DNA of 64,000 bases, from positions 1,054,001 to 1,118,000 of the forward strand of contig PSQN01000014.1 in NCBI GenBank assembly GCA_002989075.1, read 5' to 3'. The translations under genes and the position numbers were made by a program. The first letter of the stretch is position 1. Every line of letters starts with the position of its first letter. Source of the DNA: Arthonia radiata (Eukaryota > Ascomycota > Arthoniomycetes > Arthoniales > Arthoniaceae). This document shows positions 32,719 through 44,607 of this stretch, in pieces. Below the pieces are notes generated by a model. The model was not told the origin of the DNA. It ran no database searches and worked only from the letters and a program-made list of their open reading frames with translations.

Positions 32719-34728
32719 ATGTCTCCTCCACAATCGCGCCTCGCAAAGCTCGTGTCTCACCTATCACCGTTCCAACCTAGATCACAAGACCAGCCGCGCA
32801 ATCTCCACACTCTTTCTCCCACCCACTTTCTGCCTCGAGCTGCTGCAGTTGAGCCCGAAGTACGCCATCGTCTACTCCTGCGACCAAGCCTTTGAGCCCT
32901 TAGACTCTGACTAAAGATCTACAGGCGCCTGCAGTATACCATCAGACCGCGAATGGCAAGATCCTGAGGCGAACGTATCAACAGACAGCAGATCGCGCAA
33001 GAGGTTTCGCATATTACTTGAGCAAGCATGGACACAAGCGCGTTGGCATTCTTTGCACGAATACGCCAGCCTTCTTGGAAGCAATCTACGCTATTGCAGC
33101 AGCTTCGGCAACAAACGCTGGTGAGATCGTGAATACACATACAAAATTTAGTATTTGACGACTGACGCTTCTGACAGCGGTTAACTACCGACTGAAGCCT
33201 GACGATCTTACATACATCTTCGAGCATGCCGAAGTCGACTCCATCGTTGTTGACGCAGAGTTTGCACCTTTACTGGATCAGTTTAGGGAGCGAAATCCTC
33301 GTGTCAAATTGATCATCGATACGGATCTGGACTACGACGATGGCGATTACGATGCCGCAGTGCAAGAAGGTCTCAGACACGATCAAGAACGAGGTGGCCA
33401 TCAATGGGAGGGACTTGAGGTGCAAGCTTCAAACGAGGAGGCGACGTTCGCGCTATCATACACAAGCGGGACGACTGCAAGACCAAAAGGCGTAGAATAC
33501 ACCCACAGAAGTGCATATCTAGCAGCTCTGGGCAATGTGATCGAGTCAGGTTTGAACTTCCACGAGGGCAGGTGCAAGTATTTGTGGACGCTCCCAATGT
33601 TCCACGCGATGGGTGCGTCACATCTCCAGCACTCACGCTGACTCGGAGACGATGAAGCTGACATATCTAGGCTGGACCTTTCCGTGGGCCGTGACAGCAG
33701 TGCGGGGAACTCACTACTGTCTCAGAAAGGTAGACTACCCACTAATTTGGAGAATGCTCAAAGAGGAAGGGTGCACACACTTCAACGCTGCGCCGACGGT
33801 CAACACACTCCTCTGTAACGCACCCGAAGCCGAACGGCTGCCCCAGAAGGTGAGGGTCACGGTTGCTGCCAGTCCACCGACAGGACATCTGTTTGAGCAG
33901 ATGGCCAACCTGAATTTGCACGCCGTGCATGTCTACGGCTTGACGGAGACGTACGGACCCATTACGAAGGGATACCACATGCCGGCCTGGGAAGAGTTGC
34001 CATCGTCCGAGAAATATGCGAAGATGGCGCGTCAAGGTCACGGCTTCATTACAAGCTTGCCCGCAAGGGTTGTGAAGATGGATGTGCCAGAAGGCCAAAT
34101 CGTAGACGTGGCAAGAGATGGCAAAGAGGTTGGCGACATCGTTTTCTCTGGCAACATCTGCGCAAAGGGCTACTTCAAGGACGCAGAAGCAACAAAGAAG
34201 CTATTCTCTGGAGGGGTATTACATACCGGCGATCTCGCAATATGGCATTCAGACGGCGCTATTCAGATCATTGATCGAGGAAGGGATTTAGTTATTAGCG
34301 GTATGCTGCTGTTTCTTAAAGCTCTTCCCCGACGCTTGTGGCTAACCCACATAGGTGGTGAGAACATATCATCGCTTGCGCTGGAGAGCGTCATCGTGAC
34401 GCACAAAGACATTTTGGAATGTGCAGTTGTTGCACTGAAAGACGAGAGATGGGGTGAGCGACCGAAGGCGTTCATCACGGTTCAAGAAGGCAAGACGTTG
34501 CAAGGCGATGATTTGATTCAATGGATGAAAGACAACCCGAAAGTCAGCGGCTTTGTAAGTCTCCAGCATTTTATAGTCGTCCTCGTGACCGAGCAGATGC
34601 TTACAGTTGCCTGACAGATGGTACCCAAGGAGGTAGAAGTAATTCCTGAGCTCCCCAAAACCAGTACGGGCAAGGTCAGGAAAAACGTGCTGCGGGATTG
34701 GACCAAAGGCGCGGATCGCGATGTTTGA
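32719..34728 (+). CDS. AMP-forming acyl-CoA ligase (ANL superfamily)
   Basis: Activates a carboxylic acid with ATP to an acyl-AMP and then to acyl-CoA. Six exons (32719-32859, 32925-33120, 33178-33612, 33671-34300, 34355-34554, 34618-34728) give an intact frame of 570 residues. The AMP-binding P-loop reads YTSGTTARPKGVEYTH. Downstream are VYGLTETYGP, HTGDLAIWHSDG and IIDRGRDLVISGGENIS (the hinge, completed across intron 4), and the C-terminal lysine loop PKTSTGKVRKNVLRDW with the catalytic Lys, so the enzyme looks complete. The basic, uncharged-rich first 45 residues could be a mitochondrial presequence. The C-terminus (GADRDV) is not a PTS1 peroxisomal signal. Overall pattern is closest to medium-chain/AAE-type acyl-activating enzymes; the substrate cannot be told from sequence. 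Confidence 0.9.
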
Positions 34729-35145
34729 TGAATTTGCAGATCTCTGTATATAGCCGCTGTACATGCACAAACAGAAGATGATGTTGACCTGCGTCTGTAG
34801 GTGAAGAAGCGAGCGTTTGAAAATTTCTCGATAGAGAGCGATTAGCGTTCCGGAATTGGACTAGTGCGGCGACTAGCTGCTGGCGTTTTAGGCCCCTTGA
34901 GGGGGATCGCAAGTCTGCATAAATAGACGGCCTTTCTCGTCATCGAGCTCCTTGAACACCCTCCTCCGGCCAAACTCCGTCACCCTACATCGCTGACTTC
35001 CCAACTTGGCTTGCACTCAGCCAAACACCACTCGGAGGAACGATGTAATTGATTTGACGTGGCGTTCATTCATCCAATAATTCTTTCGATTCTGTAATTC
35101 TTGATTGCATAGCGTTGGCGTTGTTTGAGCTTTTGATGATACAAC
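34729..35145. other. Intergenic upstream of mot1
   Basis: About 415 bases with no coding signal, holding the mot1 promoter. The acyl-CoA ligase lies upstream on the same strand. Confidence 0.5.
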
Positions 35146-38100
35146 ATGGCATCTCGGTGAGTGCAGACCACCGCAACTTCCCGTTGCTGCATCCGTTTTG
35201 GGTCATGTATACTAACGCGAGTCATGTGATACAGCCTTGATCGTCTCGTAACGTGAGTACATGTCCCAAACCTGCGCATTGCAAGACACTAATTGTATTA
35301 CAAAGGCTCCTCGAGACTGGCAGCACTGCTCTAATACGTAATACTGCTGCTCAGCAATTGGCTGACATCCAGAAAAAGCACCCTGAAGAACTATTTAATT
35401 TACTGACCAGAGTCGTCCCATACCTAAGAGCGAGGGGCCCGAGAAGCTGGGAGACGCGTACTGCTGCAGCGAAAGCCATTGGCGGCATTGTCGATCATGC
35501 TGAGAAATTTGAGCCCAATGCTGATGAGGACCTCCCGGAGGAGGAATCTCTCAAACTCGAGAATGGGCACAAAAAGCAAGAAGAACCTGCACTCAAGCAA
35601 GAATCATCTTCAATCGACAATGACCAACTGCAGCTTGCGCACCTGGACGTGCAGGCCATCATGGAGAACGGCAAGCCTTTGCTGGCGAGTGATGGTAAAG
35701 ATTACGACCTGAAATTGGCGAAGATGGATCCAAGCCAGCGTCTTGAGTATCAAAAAAAATCACTGACAGCACGACTTGGACTTGGAGGTGAATATACTGA
35801 CGACATGCTACTGGACGAAGCGGACATCGACCAGCGAGCACGCGCTGGGACCCCACATGCCCCCCCAGCACTCGCCAAGCTTAATACCAAGGTCGCGCGG
35901 AAGGATGGCAGCGCCGACGCTAATGTTACGCCCACGGCCGAAACTCCTACAGCTGAGGGCGGTGCGACAAGCAAGCGAATGCAGAGCTATCTCAAGCGCA
36001 AGCGGAAGCTTGAAGCCAAGAACGCAGCAAACAAGGTACAGATCGTGGCTCTTGACTCACGCAAAAAGTCTGTCCACATCGACGCGCCCACGGACCCACC
36101 GAAGCCTGTCATGATCAAAAAGGAGAGCCTGATCGATGAGGACGACGTCGACGTCAGCAAGAATGAGGACTACTTCTCTATTGATCGAAAAGGCGAAGAC
36201 GATGACTCGAAACTCGTCTCTGAGTTCAAAGGGCCGATTACTCCATGCAAATCGGAGCTGCAGCCCGAGACGGACGAGGAAGGGGTTGAGTGGCCTTTTG
36301 AGCGCCTCTGCGAGTATCTCATGGTGGACATGTTCGACCACAACTGGGAAGTCAGACACGGAGCAACACTTGGTTTGCGCGAAATATTGCGCGTTCAAGC
36401 GGCCGGCGCTGGCCGTGAGCGCGGAAAGCCCAAGGCAACAAATGATCTCGCAAATCAGAAATGGCTGGATGACCTCGCCTGTCGGATCTGCGCCGTTTTT
36501 ATGCTCGACAAGTTTGCTGATTACGTCTCGGATAATGTCGTCACACCGGTACGAGAGACCGCGGGGCAAGCTCTGGGATCGTTGCTTCAATACACGCCAC
36601 CCTCTACGGTCGAAGCAACATACCGCGTCTTACGAGCCTTGATACTACAAGAGCACATGCTGAAAGACCGCGTATGGCAAGCTTGTCATGGTGGCATGAT
36701 AGGCATGCGATACCTCGTTGCAGTTCGGCATGATGTGCTGCTGGCAAGGCAGGACTTGATGGACAGCGTCCTTTCGGTCATAATGAGAGGTCTTTCGGAC
36801 GACGATGATGATGTGCGCGCTGTCAGTGCAGCTACACTCATCCCAGTAGCAGAGGAATTTGTCACCCTTCGACCAGCAGCACTCGGAGACTTGGTAGGCA
36901 TCGTCTGGGAGTGCTTAGGCAATCTCAGCGATGACCTGAGTTCCAGCACAGGAGCTGTCATGGACTTACTGTCCAAGCTTTGCACCTTTCCTCAGGTGCT
37001 TGATGTGATGAAATCCAACGCTAGCAATTCAGCCGCAGCAAGTTTCGCTGTCTTAGTGCCCAGGCTTTTCCCATTCTTCCGTCATACTATCCGATCTGTG
37101 CGCGCTGCAGTCCTGAGAGCTCTGAAGCAATTCTTGAACATCAAAGGAGAAGGCACACTTGATTGGGTGAATGGAAAAGCACTACGACTAGTATTCCAAA
37201 ACATCGTGGTTGAGCGCGACGAAGAGGTCCGCAAAATGTCCGTGGACGTATGGCTAGCGCTTCTAGACGCTGTTATCCAACTAGGAGGTCAGCCTCAACT
37301 TGAAGCAGAGATGGCTGACCACCTTACACCGATTGTTACAATGACGCTTCACCCTATCGGAGCACCTCAATATCATTTACCTATGACTGCGTCAATTTTC
37401 ATGCGCCCGTCCGGACAAGCGTTTGCACTTCCGGACTACACATCACAAAAATCGCCTCCACGCGCAGATGGAGAGCCGCCCGCAAAGAAGCAGAGGCGGC
37501 GATCTGGCAAAGCCGAAAAAGAGGCTACGCCAGTGCCGATATCTACGCACAACCTAGATGGCCCAGTCATCACAGGCGATGTTGACCTTGTGGGTTTCGA
37601 CACTTTCGTGAAGTCGAAGCTGGCCGCAACGAAAGCGCTTGCAAAGCTCATGAGTGTATGGCCTGAGACCTCGCTCGAGAAAGCTTTTTCTTTGACACTC
37701 ACAAGTAACCTGTCATCTCGCTACTCCACCACTCGGGAAATCACCGGAACCTTACTCACAGAGACTGCCGTTCTACGCGGTCACACCGACCATTTCATGA
37801 GTAGTTTCGTGACAAATTTGGAAGCGATTGTTAAGGATAACCCGCCGCAGTGGTACACAGATATTAAGTCTTCTTTGTATGCTGTGAGGGCACAATGCAT
37901 GAACTTGATAACGACTTTCAGAGACGCCAACGTCCGCTCTGGTATACCGAACATACCACCGATGGTTCAAGGCGACGACAATGCCGGCCCACATGCTTTC
38001 GGGATCCAGGATGCTGAGCGCTTCGCTGGTAGCGACTTTGAGAAGATCAAAGGCAAGATGGGCAAGTGGGCATGGAAACCCATTGAGGAGAAAGCTACTA

Positions 38101-41045
38101 TCGATCGAGAGGAAGTCCTGCGCGTATTGGTAGAAGCCAAGGCCACCAAAGAGCAGCGTGATGTTCGCGTCAAGGCATCTGCTGCCGCCGCTCTAGTTGC
38201 GATGCAAAAGCTCACCAAACCTCCTACTGGTGTCATTCAAGGTGTCATGAACAGCGTCCGCTACGAAGAAAACTATGACTTGCAGAAGCAATCAGCGAAC
38301 GGGGTGGTTTCTCTGATCAAGCTCCTCGTTTCGCAAGACCGCAAAGCCATCATTAAGAAAGTTGGGTCAAATTTAGCTTCCTTTTACACCAACGAGACTG
38401 CCGAAACGCCTGAGTTCACAATTAATGCTCAGATCGAAGATAGCATCATATCCCTGCGTAAAGATGAGGACATTCAAGATCATGCTGATCCTGCGCAACA
38501 CGAACGGCAAGCCAAGCAAGCACGCATATGTCGACGAGGCGCCAAGGAGACGATTGAGCTTCTCGCATCGACCTTTGGAAGCGAGCTTTTCGATTGCGTC
38601 CCAGTACTCAAATCTTTGATTGAGGAACCGCTACAACAAGTGTTCTCCGGTGAGATCCCTGAAGACATCCGCAATGAAGACAGCATTCTGGGCCAGCAAG
38701 CTGTAGATGCGATGTCACTTGTGCGAGCGCTGGTGGTCAAACTGGACCCTAAACTGTGCGGCTTCATTATCGAAATACTACCACTAATTCTCAGATCGCT
38801 CAAGTGCAAGTATGCCGTGCTTCGGTACATGGCTGCCAAATGCATTGCCACGATTTGTAGCGTCGTTCGCGTCGAAGGGTTTGAGTTTTTGGTCAAGCAG
38901 ATCATTCCGTCGATCAGTAACCCACTGGAACTTCACCAACGACAAGGTGCGATAGAATGCGTCTACCACCTCATCAGCGTCATGGGCGATCACATTTTAC
39001 CATACGTAATCTTCCTCATTGTGCCCGTCCTGGGTCGAATGTCGGATTCAGATGATCACGTTCGTCTGATCGCCACAACCACCTTCGCAACGCTGGTCAA
39101 GCTTGTGCCTCTGGAAGCAGGGGTGGCTGATCCTCCAGGATTGTCAGCTGACCTTCTCGAAGGCCGGGAGCGGGAGCGCAAATTCATGTCGCAGATGCTG
39201 GATCCGAAGAAAATCGAGCAATTTGAAATGCCCGTCACCATCAAAGCAACTCTACGCTCCTACCAACAAGACGGAATCAATTGGTTGTCTTTCCTCAACC
39301 GCTACAATCTCCATGGCATTCTATGTGATGACATGGGCCTTGGCAAGACACTTCAGACCATCTGCATGGTCGCTTCTGATCATCACATGCGCGCTGAGAA
39401 GTATGCCAACACTTCAGACCCGGATGCTCGTCGCATACCGTCTCTCATCGTTTGTCCGACCACTCTTTCTGGTCACTGGCAGCAGGAGATCCAACAATAC
39501 GCACCCTTCCTCACCTCTGCTGCGTACGTCGGCAACCCCTCTGACCGTGCTGCCGTCCACTCCTCACTCCAATCCGTCGACATTGTCATTACCTCCTATG
39601 AAGTCTGCCGTAGCGACATTGACGTCCTCTCCTCTCTCAACTGGAACTACTGCGTCCTCGACGAAGGCCACCTCATCAAAAACCCCACCACTAAGATCAC
39701 CCAAGCCGTCAAGCGCCTCAAATCCTACCACCGCCTCATCCTCTCTGGCACGCCCATTCAAAACAACGTCCTCGAACTCTGGTCTCTCTTCGACTTCCTC
39801 ATGCCCGGCTTCCTCGGCTCCGAAAAGATCTTCAAAGACCGCTTCGCCAAACCCATCGCCCTCTCCCGCTTCGGCAAGTCCTCCGCCAAAGAACAAGAAG
39901 CCGGCGCCCTCGCCCTGGAGGCGCTCCACAAACAAGTCCTCCCCTTCCTCATGCGCCGCCTCAAAGAAGAAGTCCTCAACGATCTGCCCCCCAAGATCAT
40001 CCAAAACTACTATTGTGACCTCTCCGACCTCCAGCGCAAGCTCTTCGACGACTTCAACAAGAAAGAAGGCACCAAACTCCAGACCCTCGCCGGCCAGGCC
40101 GACAAAGACGCCAAGTCACACATCTTCACCTGCCTCCAGTACATGCGCAAACTCTGCAACTCCCCCGCCCTCGTCATGGGCCCCAAGCACGTCCACTACA
40201 ACACGACCCAGCAGTTCCTGAAATCCCACAACACCTCCCTCGACGACCCTATCCACGCCCCCAAACTCGGCGCCCTCAAGGACCTCCTCGTCGACTGCGG
40301 CATCGGCACCTCCCCAGACTCCACTAATCCTACAACTTCAACGTCTCAGGAGCAGCAACTCGCCACAGCGGACACCGCCGTCGCTCCCCACCGCGCACTC
40401 ATCTTCTGCCAAGCCACCTCCATGCTCTCGCTCGTCTCCTCCTTCCTCTCCGCGCACCTCCCCGCCGCCACCTCCCTCACCCTCTCCGGCGCCGTCCCCA
40501 GCACCCAGCGCCAAGCCCTCGTCAACAAATTCAACACGGACCCCTCCATCGACCTCCTCCTCATGACCACCGCGGTCGGCGGCCTCGGGCTCAACTTGAC
40601 AGGCGCAGATACAGTGATATTCGTCGAGCACGACTGGAACCCCCAGCGCGACATCCAGGCCATGGATAGGGCACACAGGATAGGTCAGAAACGCACCGTC
40701 AACGTGTACCGCCTTGTCACGCGCGGCACGCTGGAAGAGAAGATTCTGAACCTCCAGCGGTTCAAGGTGGATGTCGCGAGCAGTGTTGTTAAGCAGCAGA
40801 AGGCCGGGCTGGCGGGGATGGACACCGGCGAGATTTTGGATCTGTTTAATATGGAGGGGGTGAGCGGGGTTGGGGAGGGGAGGGAGAAGGGCGAGGAGGG
40901 GGCGGGGGCGGTGGATGAGGTGACCGGGGAGGTGCGGGAGAAGGGGAAGAAGGGGTTTTTGGACGATATTGGGGAACTTTGGGAGGAGGGGTTGTATGAG
41001 GAGGAGTTTGATATGGAGGGGTTTTTGGGGAGGATGAAGGGGTAG
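35146..41045 (+). CDS. mot1: TATA-binding protein-associated factor Mot1 (Swi2/Snf2 ATPase)
   Basis: Nuclear ATPase that removes TBP from DNA and redistributes it between promoters. Three exons give an intact frame of 1922 residues: a first coding exon of 11 nt (35146-35156), a second of 18 nt (35235-35252), then one exon to 41045. The joined N-terminus MASRLDRLVTLLETGST matches the conserved Mot1/BTAF1 start, which supports the two tiny exons. Residues up to about 1300 are HEAT repeats that grip TBP. The ATPase follows: DDMGLGKTLQT (motif I, about residue 1355), DEGHLIKNP (motif II, about 1460), SGTPIQNN, then GGLGLNLTGADTVIF and DRAHRIGQKRTVNVYRL (about 1800). The last 90 residues are Gly/Glu-rich and poorly conserved. 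Codon choice in the ATPase part is very C-rich. Confidence 0.96.
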
Positions 41046-42665
41046 GTTGGTGGTGTCGGGTAGTGGGGATGGGGGAGGATGAGTGGGGAAAGTAGAGGGA
41101 ATAAGTTTTATGAGTGCATGATGGTATGGTTAGCAGGGCGTTATGGTGCTTATCTCGGTAGTAACTTGAGCGCAGTGGCAGCATAGCGAGGCAGATAGCG
41201 AGCTCTGATCTGATCAATACTACTCTACCATATCGCGTGCTCGCCGTCTCTTTCAATCCTCCGTTCAGACGTTTCAGCACGATATCAGTGCAGGAATTGG
41301 ATTCATTATGGATGAAGGTGTGAGCAGCGCCTACGTAGAATGAAGACATCGTGATATCTCAAAGGGAGTCAGCGTGGCCTGTAAAACTCATTCGCCAGCC
41401 TGCGGAGACGAAGATCCAAGAGGTGACCTTGCTTGCACTTCATCCTCGCGCAAGCTTACACACCGAGACTGCTGGGAGCAGCAACACCCGGCAAACTGGC
41501 CGAGCACTTGACACTCCTCACCACCATCTCAACCAGCAGTCTCCCCACCATCGGACTTCGGAGCTATATGCTCACGGAACAATACTCCAGCACAGTCTTC
41601 CCACCGCAGCTCTCACCTCCCACCATCTCCTCCCTCGGTCATTCCTCCTTCCTTACGTTTCGCAGATTCCGCTCAGTAGTCGCGGGCCCTACAGGTCCCG
41701 CCGAACCCACGTCACATGTCGAAATCGTGCTGCCCCTGGAGATCGGTTGCGTGAGTCGTGCAAACTTCACAGCAAGTTTGAGGATTCAGACATTACGATT
41801 TGAGTGGTAGTACCAGAAAGCGCTGTGATGAGCCGGTCCCGAGCCAGCGCGAGCGCAAGAGCACTCCGAGATCGTGAAACGAGCATGAGACGATAGGTAC
41901 TGTGTGGGGCAGGGGGGAATATGGGAAAGATTGAGGGGAGATGGGCGGACGCTGAGATGAGAGAGATTGAATGGTCGTGTGGCTTTGGGAGTGGTATGCC
42001 TGAGCGTGAGGTCAATTTCACTACGAGAGGCGGTGCAGATTCTGAGAATATCTGTGGGGTCTCAGCATCTGTGGGAATTTGAAAAAGCAATAGCTGTGGG
42101 ATCTTGGCGGGTCTGGGACGGGTAGGGGAAGAGGTGGGAAGTGGGACTGAGGTGAAAAAGGAGGCTAAATGATGGTTGCTGTGGCAACTGACCGCACTTG
42201 TGGATGATAGCTGCAGTTGGGTGTTGGCGTTTTTCGGTGGTCTTACCACGATGGTGGGGTGATGGCGGGTGTATGGGTGACTGGTGTCCTTCGTATGCTG
42301 AGGATAGCGTACAGTATACTGAGTGCGCTTTACGGTGTATAGAGTCATGAGATCACAGCTGGGCTCTTTCTCCTTCTGATGGCGCGATGTGGAAGTGGTC
42401 GCGCTTTGAAGGTGATTGCGCTTTCCCGAGCACAAGCGCTCGCCTTGCCTGGTTTCCGCTCCGATATCAATGCTTTCCGCTTCACGCTATACTCATGCGC
42501 TTCATACGCTCATTACTGTCCACAGCTATCATTGGTGTTTGTGATACTGCACTATAATTATCGCTCTTGGGGTATTCTTCAGTCGCGACAGTGAGACGAC
42601 TTACCACAAGCTGGTTCTGCGCAGCACGCAGCGTGAGTCAGCAACACAGGCATCGCAGCAACACG
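41046..42665. other. Intergenic, 1.6 kb, no supported gene
   Basis: Two overlapping frames of 150 and 125 codons on the plus strand (41351-41810) and one of 222 codons on the minus strand (41767-42435) show no domain, signal or convincing splice pattern, and are probably chance. The minus frame is Ser/Thr/Pro-rich and low-complexity. Confidence 0.5.
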
Positions 42666-43868
42666 ATGCCGGACCACGGCGACGGAAAGTCACTCGACGA
42701 TCGAGCCGGTTTTATAGCCCAGAAGCTCCGCGACGACCCGTCCTACAAGAAATTCACAGCATACCGTCTGCAGTCATACATCACAAGGCCCAGATTCCGC
42801 GAGATATTACGCCCAGCAGGGCAATTACAGTCGGCTCGACGCCCATACCACATACCCATGGAGCTGCGCCGGTGGCAATTTAGGGACCTGACACCGTCGC
42901 TCGAACTCGGCATGCGCAAAGCAGAGCGACGCCCGGCGCGGAGCTGGACCTGCTGCTCAGCGCTCGCGTGCGAAGACCGAAGCAACTTCTACGAAGCGCG
43001 CGGATGGGAGCCAATACAATGCCATTCGCAGCAGGAGCGGCGCGCGAGGCGCCTGCAAGCAGCGCGGAATGCTCGGATCCGGGCCAAACACGCTGCGCTC
43101 GATCGGGAGTGCGGCAGAATCATGGATACCGAGAGTCTGTGGGATTGTAGCGCCTGCGGAGGCAAGACTGCTTTATTCCATACCGACTGCTGTGAATGCG
43201 ACCCGAGCGTGGGTGAGCAGGCGCTGAAGCATGTGATGGTGTTGTGGATTTGCAGGGCGCATCATGAGACGAGGGCGGATATGAAGAGGCGAGCGCTGCT
43301 TGGTGAGGTGCTTGAGGAGTTTGCTAAAGTTGCTGGGTTGGAGGACAGGTTCGATGTTTTCTTTCTGGGCCAGGAGGTTTCGCCGCAGACTAAGAGAGGC
43401 CTGAGGGCGGTGCTTGAGTGCGAGTATTATCGCGACGGTATCGATACGGAGGTGCCTGAAGAAGAGCGGGCGTATATTTTGCTGTGGCCGGATGGGATAT
43501 CGCACCTCACGTGGAGTGAGACGCCTTCTGCTTTCGCATCTGGCGAAACGTCTAATTCTTACGAAGGTTCCGGCAACTTAGAGAGCATCATGCGCGACGA
43601 AGAGCGCAACCGTATGATGCGGACGGACGTCAATGTGTTCGGAAAGCGCATACGAGAAACTGCAGATGAGACCAGAGCGCGAGAGGAGTGGGCTGTACAA
43701 CGCCGATATGTCTTTGCTTCCGAAGAGGACAAAAGCGTGGAGCGGCTAACACAGGCTTGTGAACAGTTGTTTGGGTCAACTCGTTCCAAATCCCATCCCG
43801 GCAAACAGGACAGAGAGCGGCCGAGCAAGCGGCAAAGATCAGCTTTTGAAGCTGAAACATTCGTTTAG
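42666..43868 (+). CDS. Cys-rich protein of unknown function, tandem paralogue A
   Basis: Single exon of 400 residues starting MPDHGDGKSLDD; upstream in-frame sequence to 42567 is judged leader. I do not recognise the family, but it is clearly paralogous to the gene at 44608-45819. Shared landmarks in order: a short helical segment DDPSYKKF, a PRFREILRP segment, SLELGMRKAERR, a Cys pair and Cys (CCSALACEDR) followed by an aromatic/GW segment (YEARGWEP), a Cys4-like patch (CSACGGKTALF then CCECDPSVGEQAL), FDVFFLGQ, and LRAVLECEYY. The Cys pattern could bind zinc, but no known finger fits. The C-terminal 80 residues are charged, with a basic KRQR near the end. No signal peptide or membrane helix is seen, so a cytosolic or nuclear protein is likely. 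Confidence 0.7.
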   Translation: MPDHGDGKSLDDRAGFIAQKLRDDPSYKKFTAYRLQSYITRPRFREILRPAGQLQSARRPYHIPMELRRWQFRDLTPSLELGMRKAERRPARSWTCCSALACEDRSNFYEARGWEPIQCHSQQERRARRLQAARNARIRAKHAALDRECGRIMDTESLWDCSACGGKTALFHTDCCECDPSVGEQALKHVMVLWICRAHHETRADMKRRALLGEVLEEFAKVAGLEDRFDVFFLGQEVSPQTKRGLRAVLECEYYRDGIDTEVPEEERAYILLWPDGISHLTWSETPSAFASGETSNSYEGSGNLESIMRDEERNRMMRTDVNVFGKRIRETADETRAREEWAVQRRYVFASEEDKSVERLTQACEQLFGSTRSKSHPGKQDRERPSKRQRSAFEAETFV

Positions 43869-44607
43869 TGCTAGTCGCTGTCTGCAAGAAGTACCACTGT
43901 GTCAAGCCTTCACTTCGGAGGGGCCATGATGGGGTATGTGTGGGAGAGACTTCTTGAGCTTCTCGCAATTCTTCGTTGCTGCCATTGAAGATGTCTTTAC
44001 CCAGTGCGCACGGTCTGTGATCGTGGAACACAAGAAGGTGTCTAGTAGTCAGACAAAACTCTTGAAGTTGCGAGACTGAGTCGCTATGACGTCGATAGAT
44101 TGTCGACTTATGGCCTGAATGGTCTAAACAAGCATACACAATGATTGCTACGATTCAGTGCACATGATCAAGGCGTTTGTCATCTCCCAACCAGCTAGCG
44201 TATCAAACTTTTTCGAAACACTGGGCGAGGCCTTTCACGCTCGAGTTGCTTGTCAGTTCAACTGAAGAAAAAATTGTCTTCTTTCTTTGGGTTTCGATAT
44301 TTCGCTGGACGTCACTCTGATGCAATGTTGGTATGCTGAAATGGGGCACGCTCAACATGCTCTGACGTATGTTGTGTCATGCACAAGATCCTTCCAAGAT
44401 GACCACTGGTCATATCCCTTTTTCTTTGCTGGCTCACCATAGTGCTACCTCGGACCATAGAGTGCATTTATACGGCACGTAGACGCGCATCAACCTCGCG
44501 TTAATTCCATCGTGGACCGCGCGCTGTGGTGATTTCAATTCGACGTGAACGAATTGATCCCCTAGCCAAATTTTCCAACCAACACCTTCCAAGGGCGAGT
44601 TTCGAGG
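43869..44607. other. Intergenic between Cys-rich paralogues A and B
   Basis: About 740 bases without a coding signal. It must hold the terminator of A and the promoter of B, both on the plus strand. Confidence 0.5.

Noticed and set aside
40846-41349. Pro-rich minus-strand frame at the end of mot1.
   Set aside because: Shadow of the G-rich 3' end of mot1.
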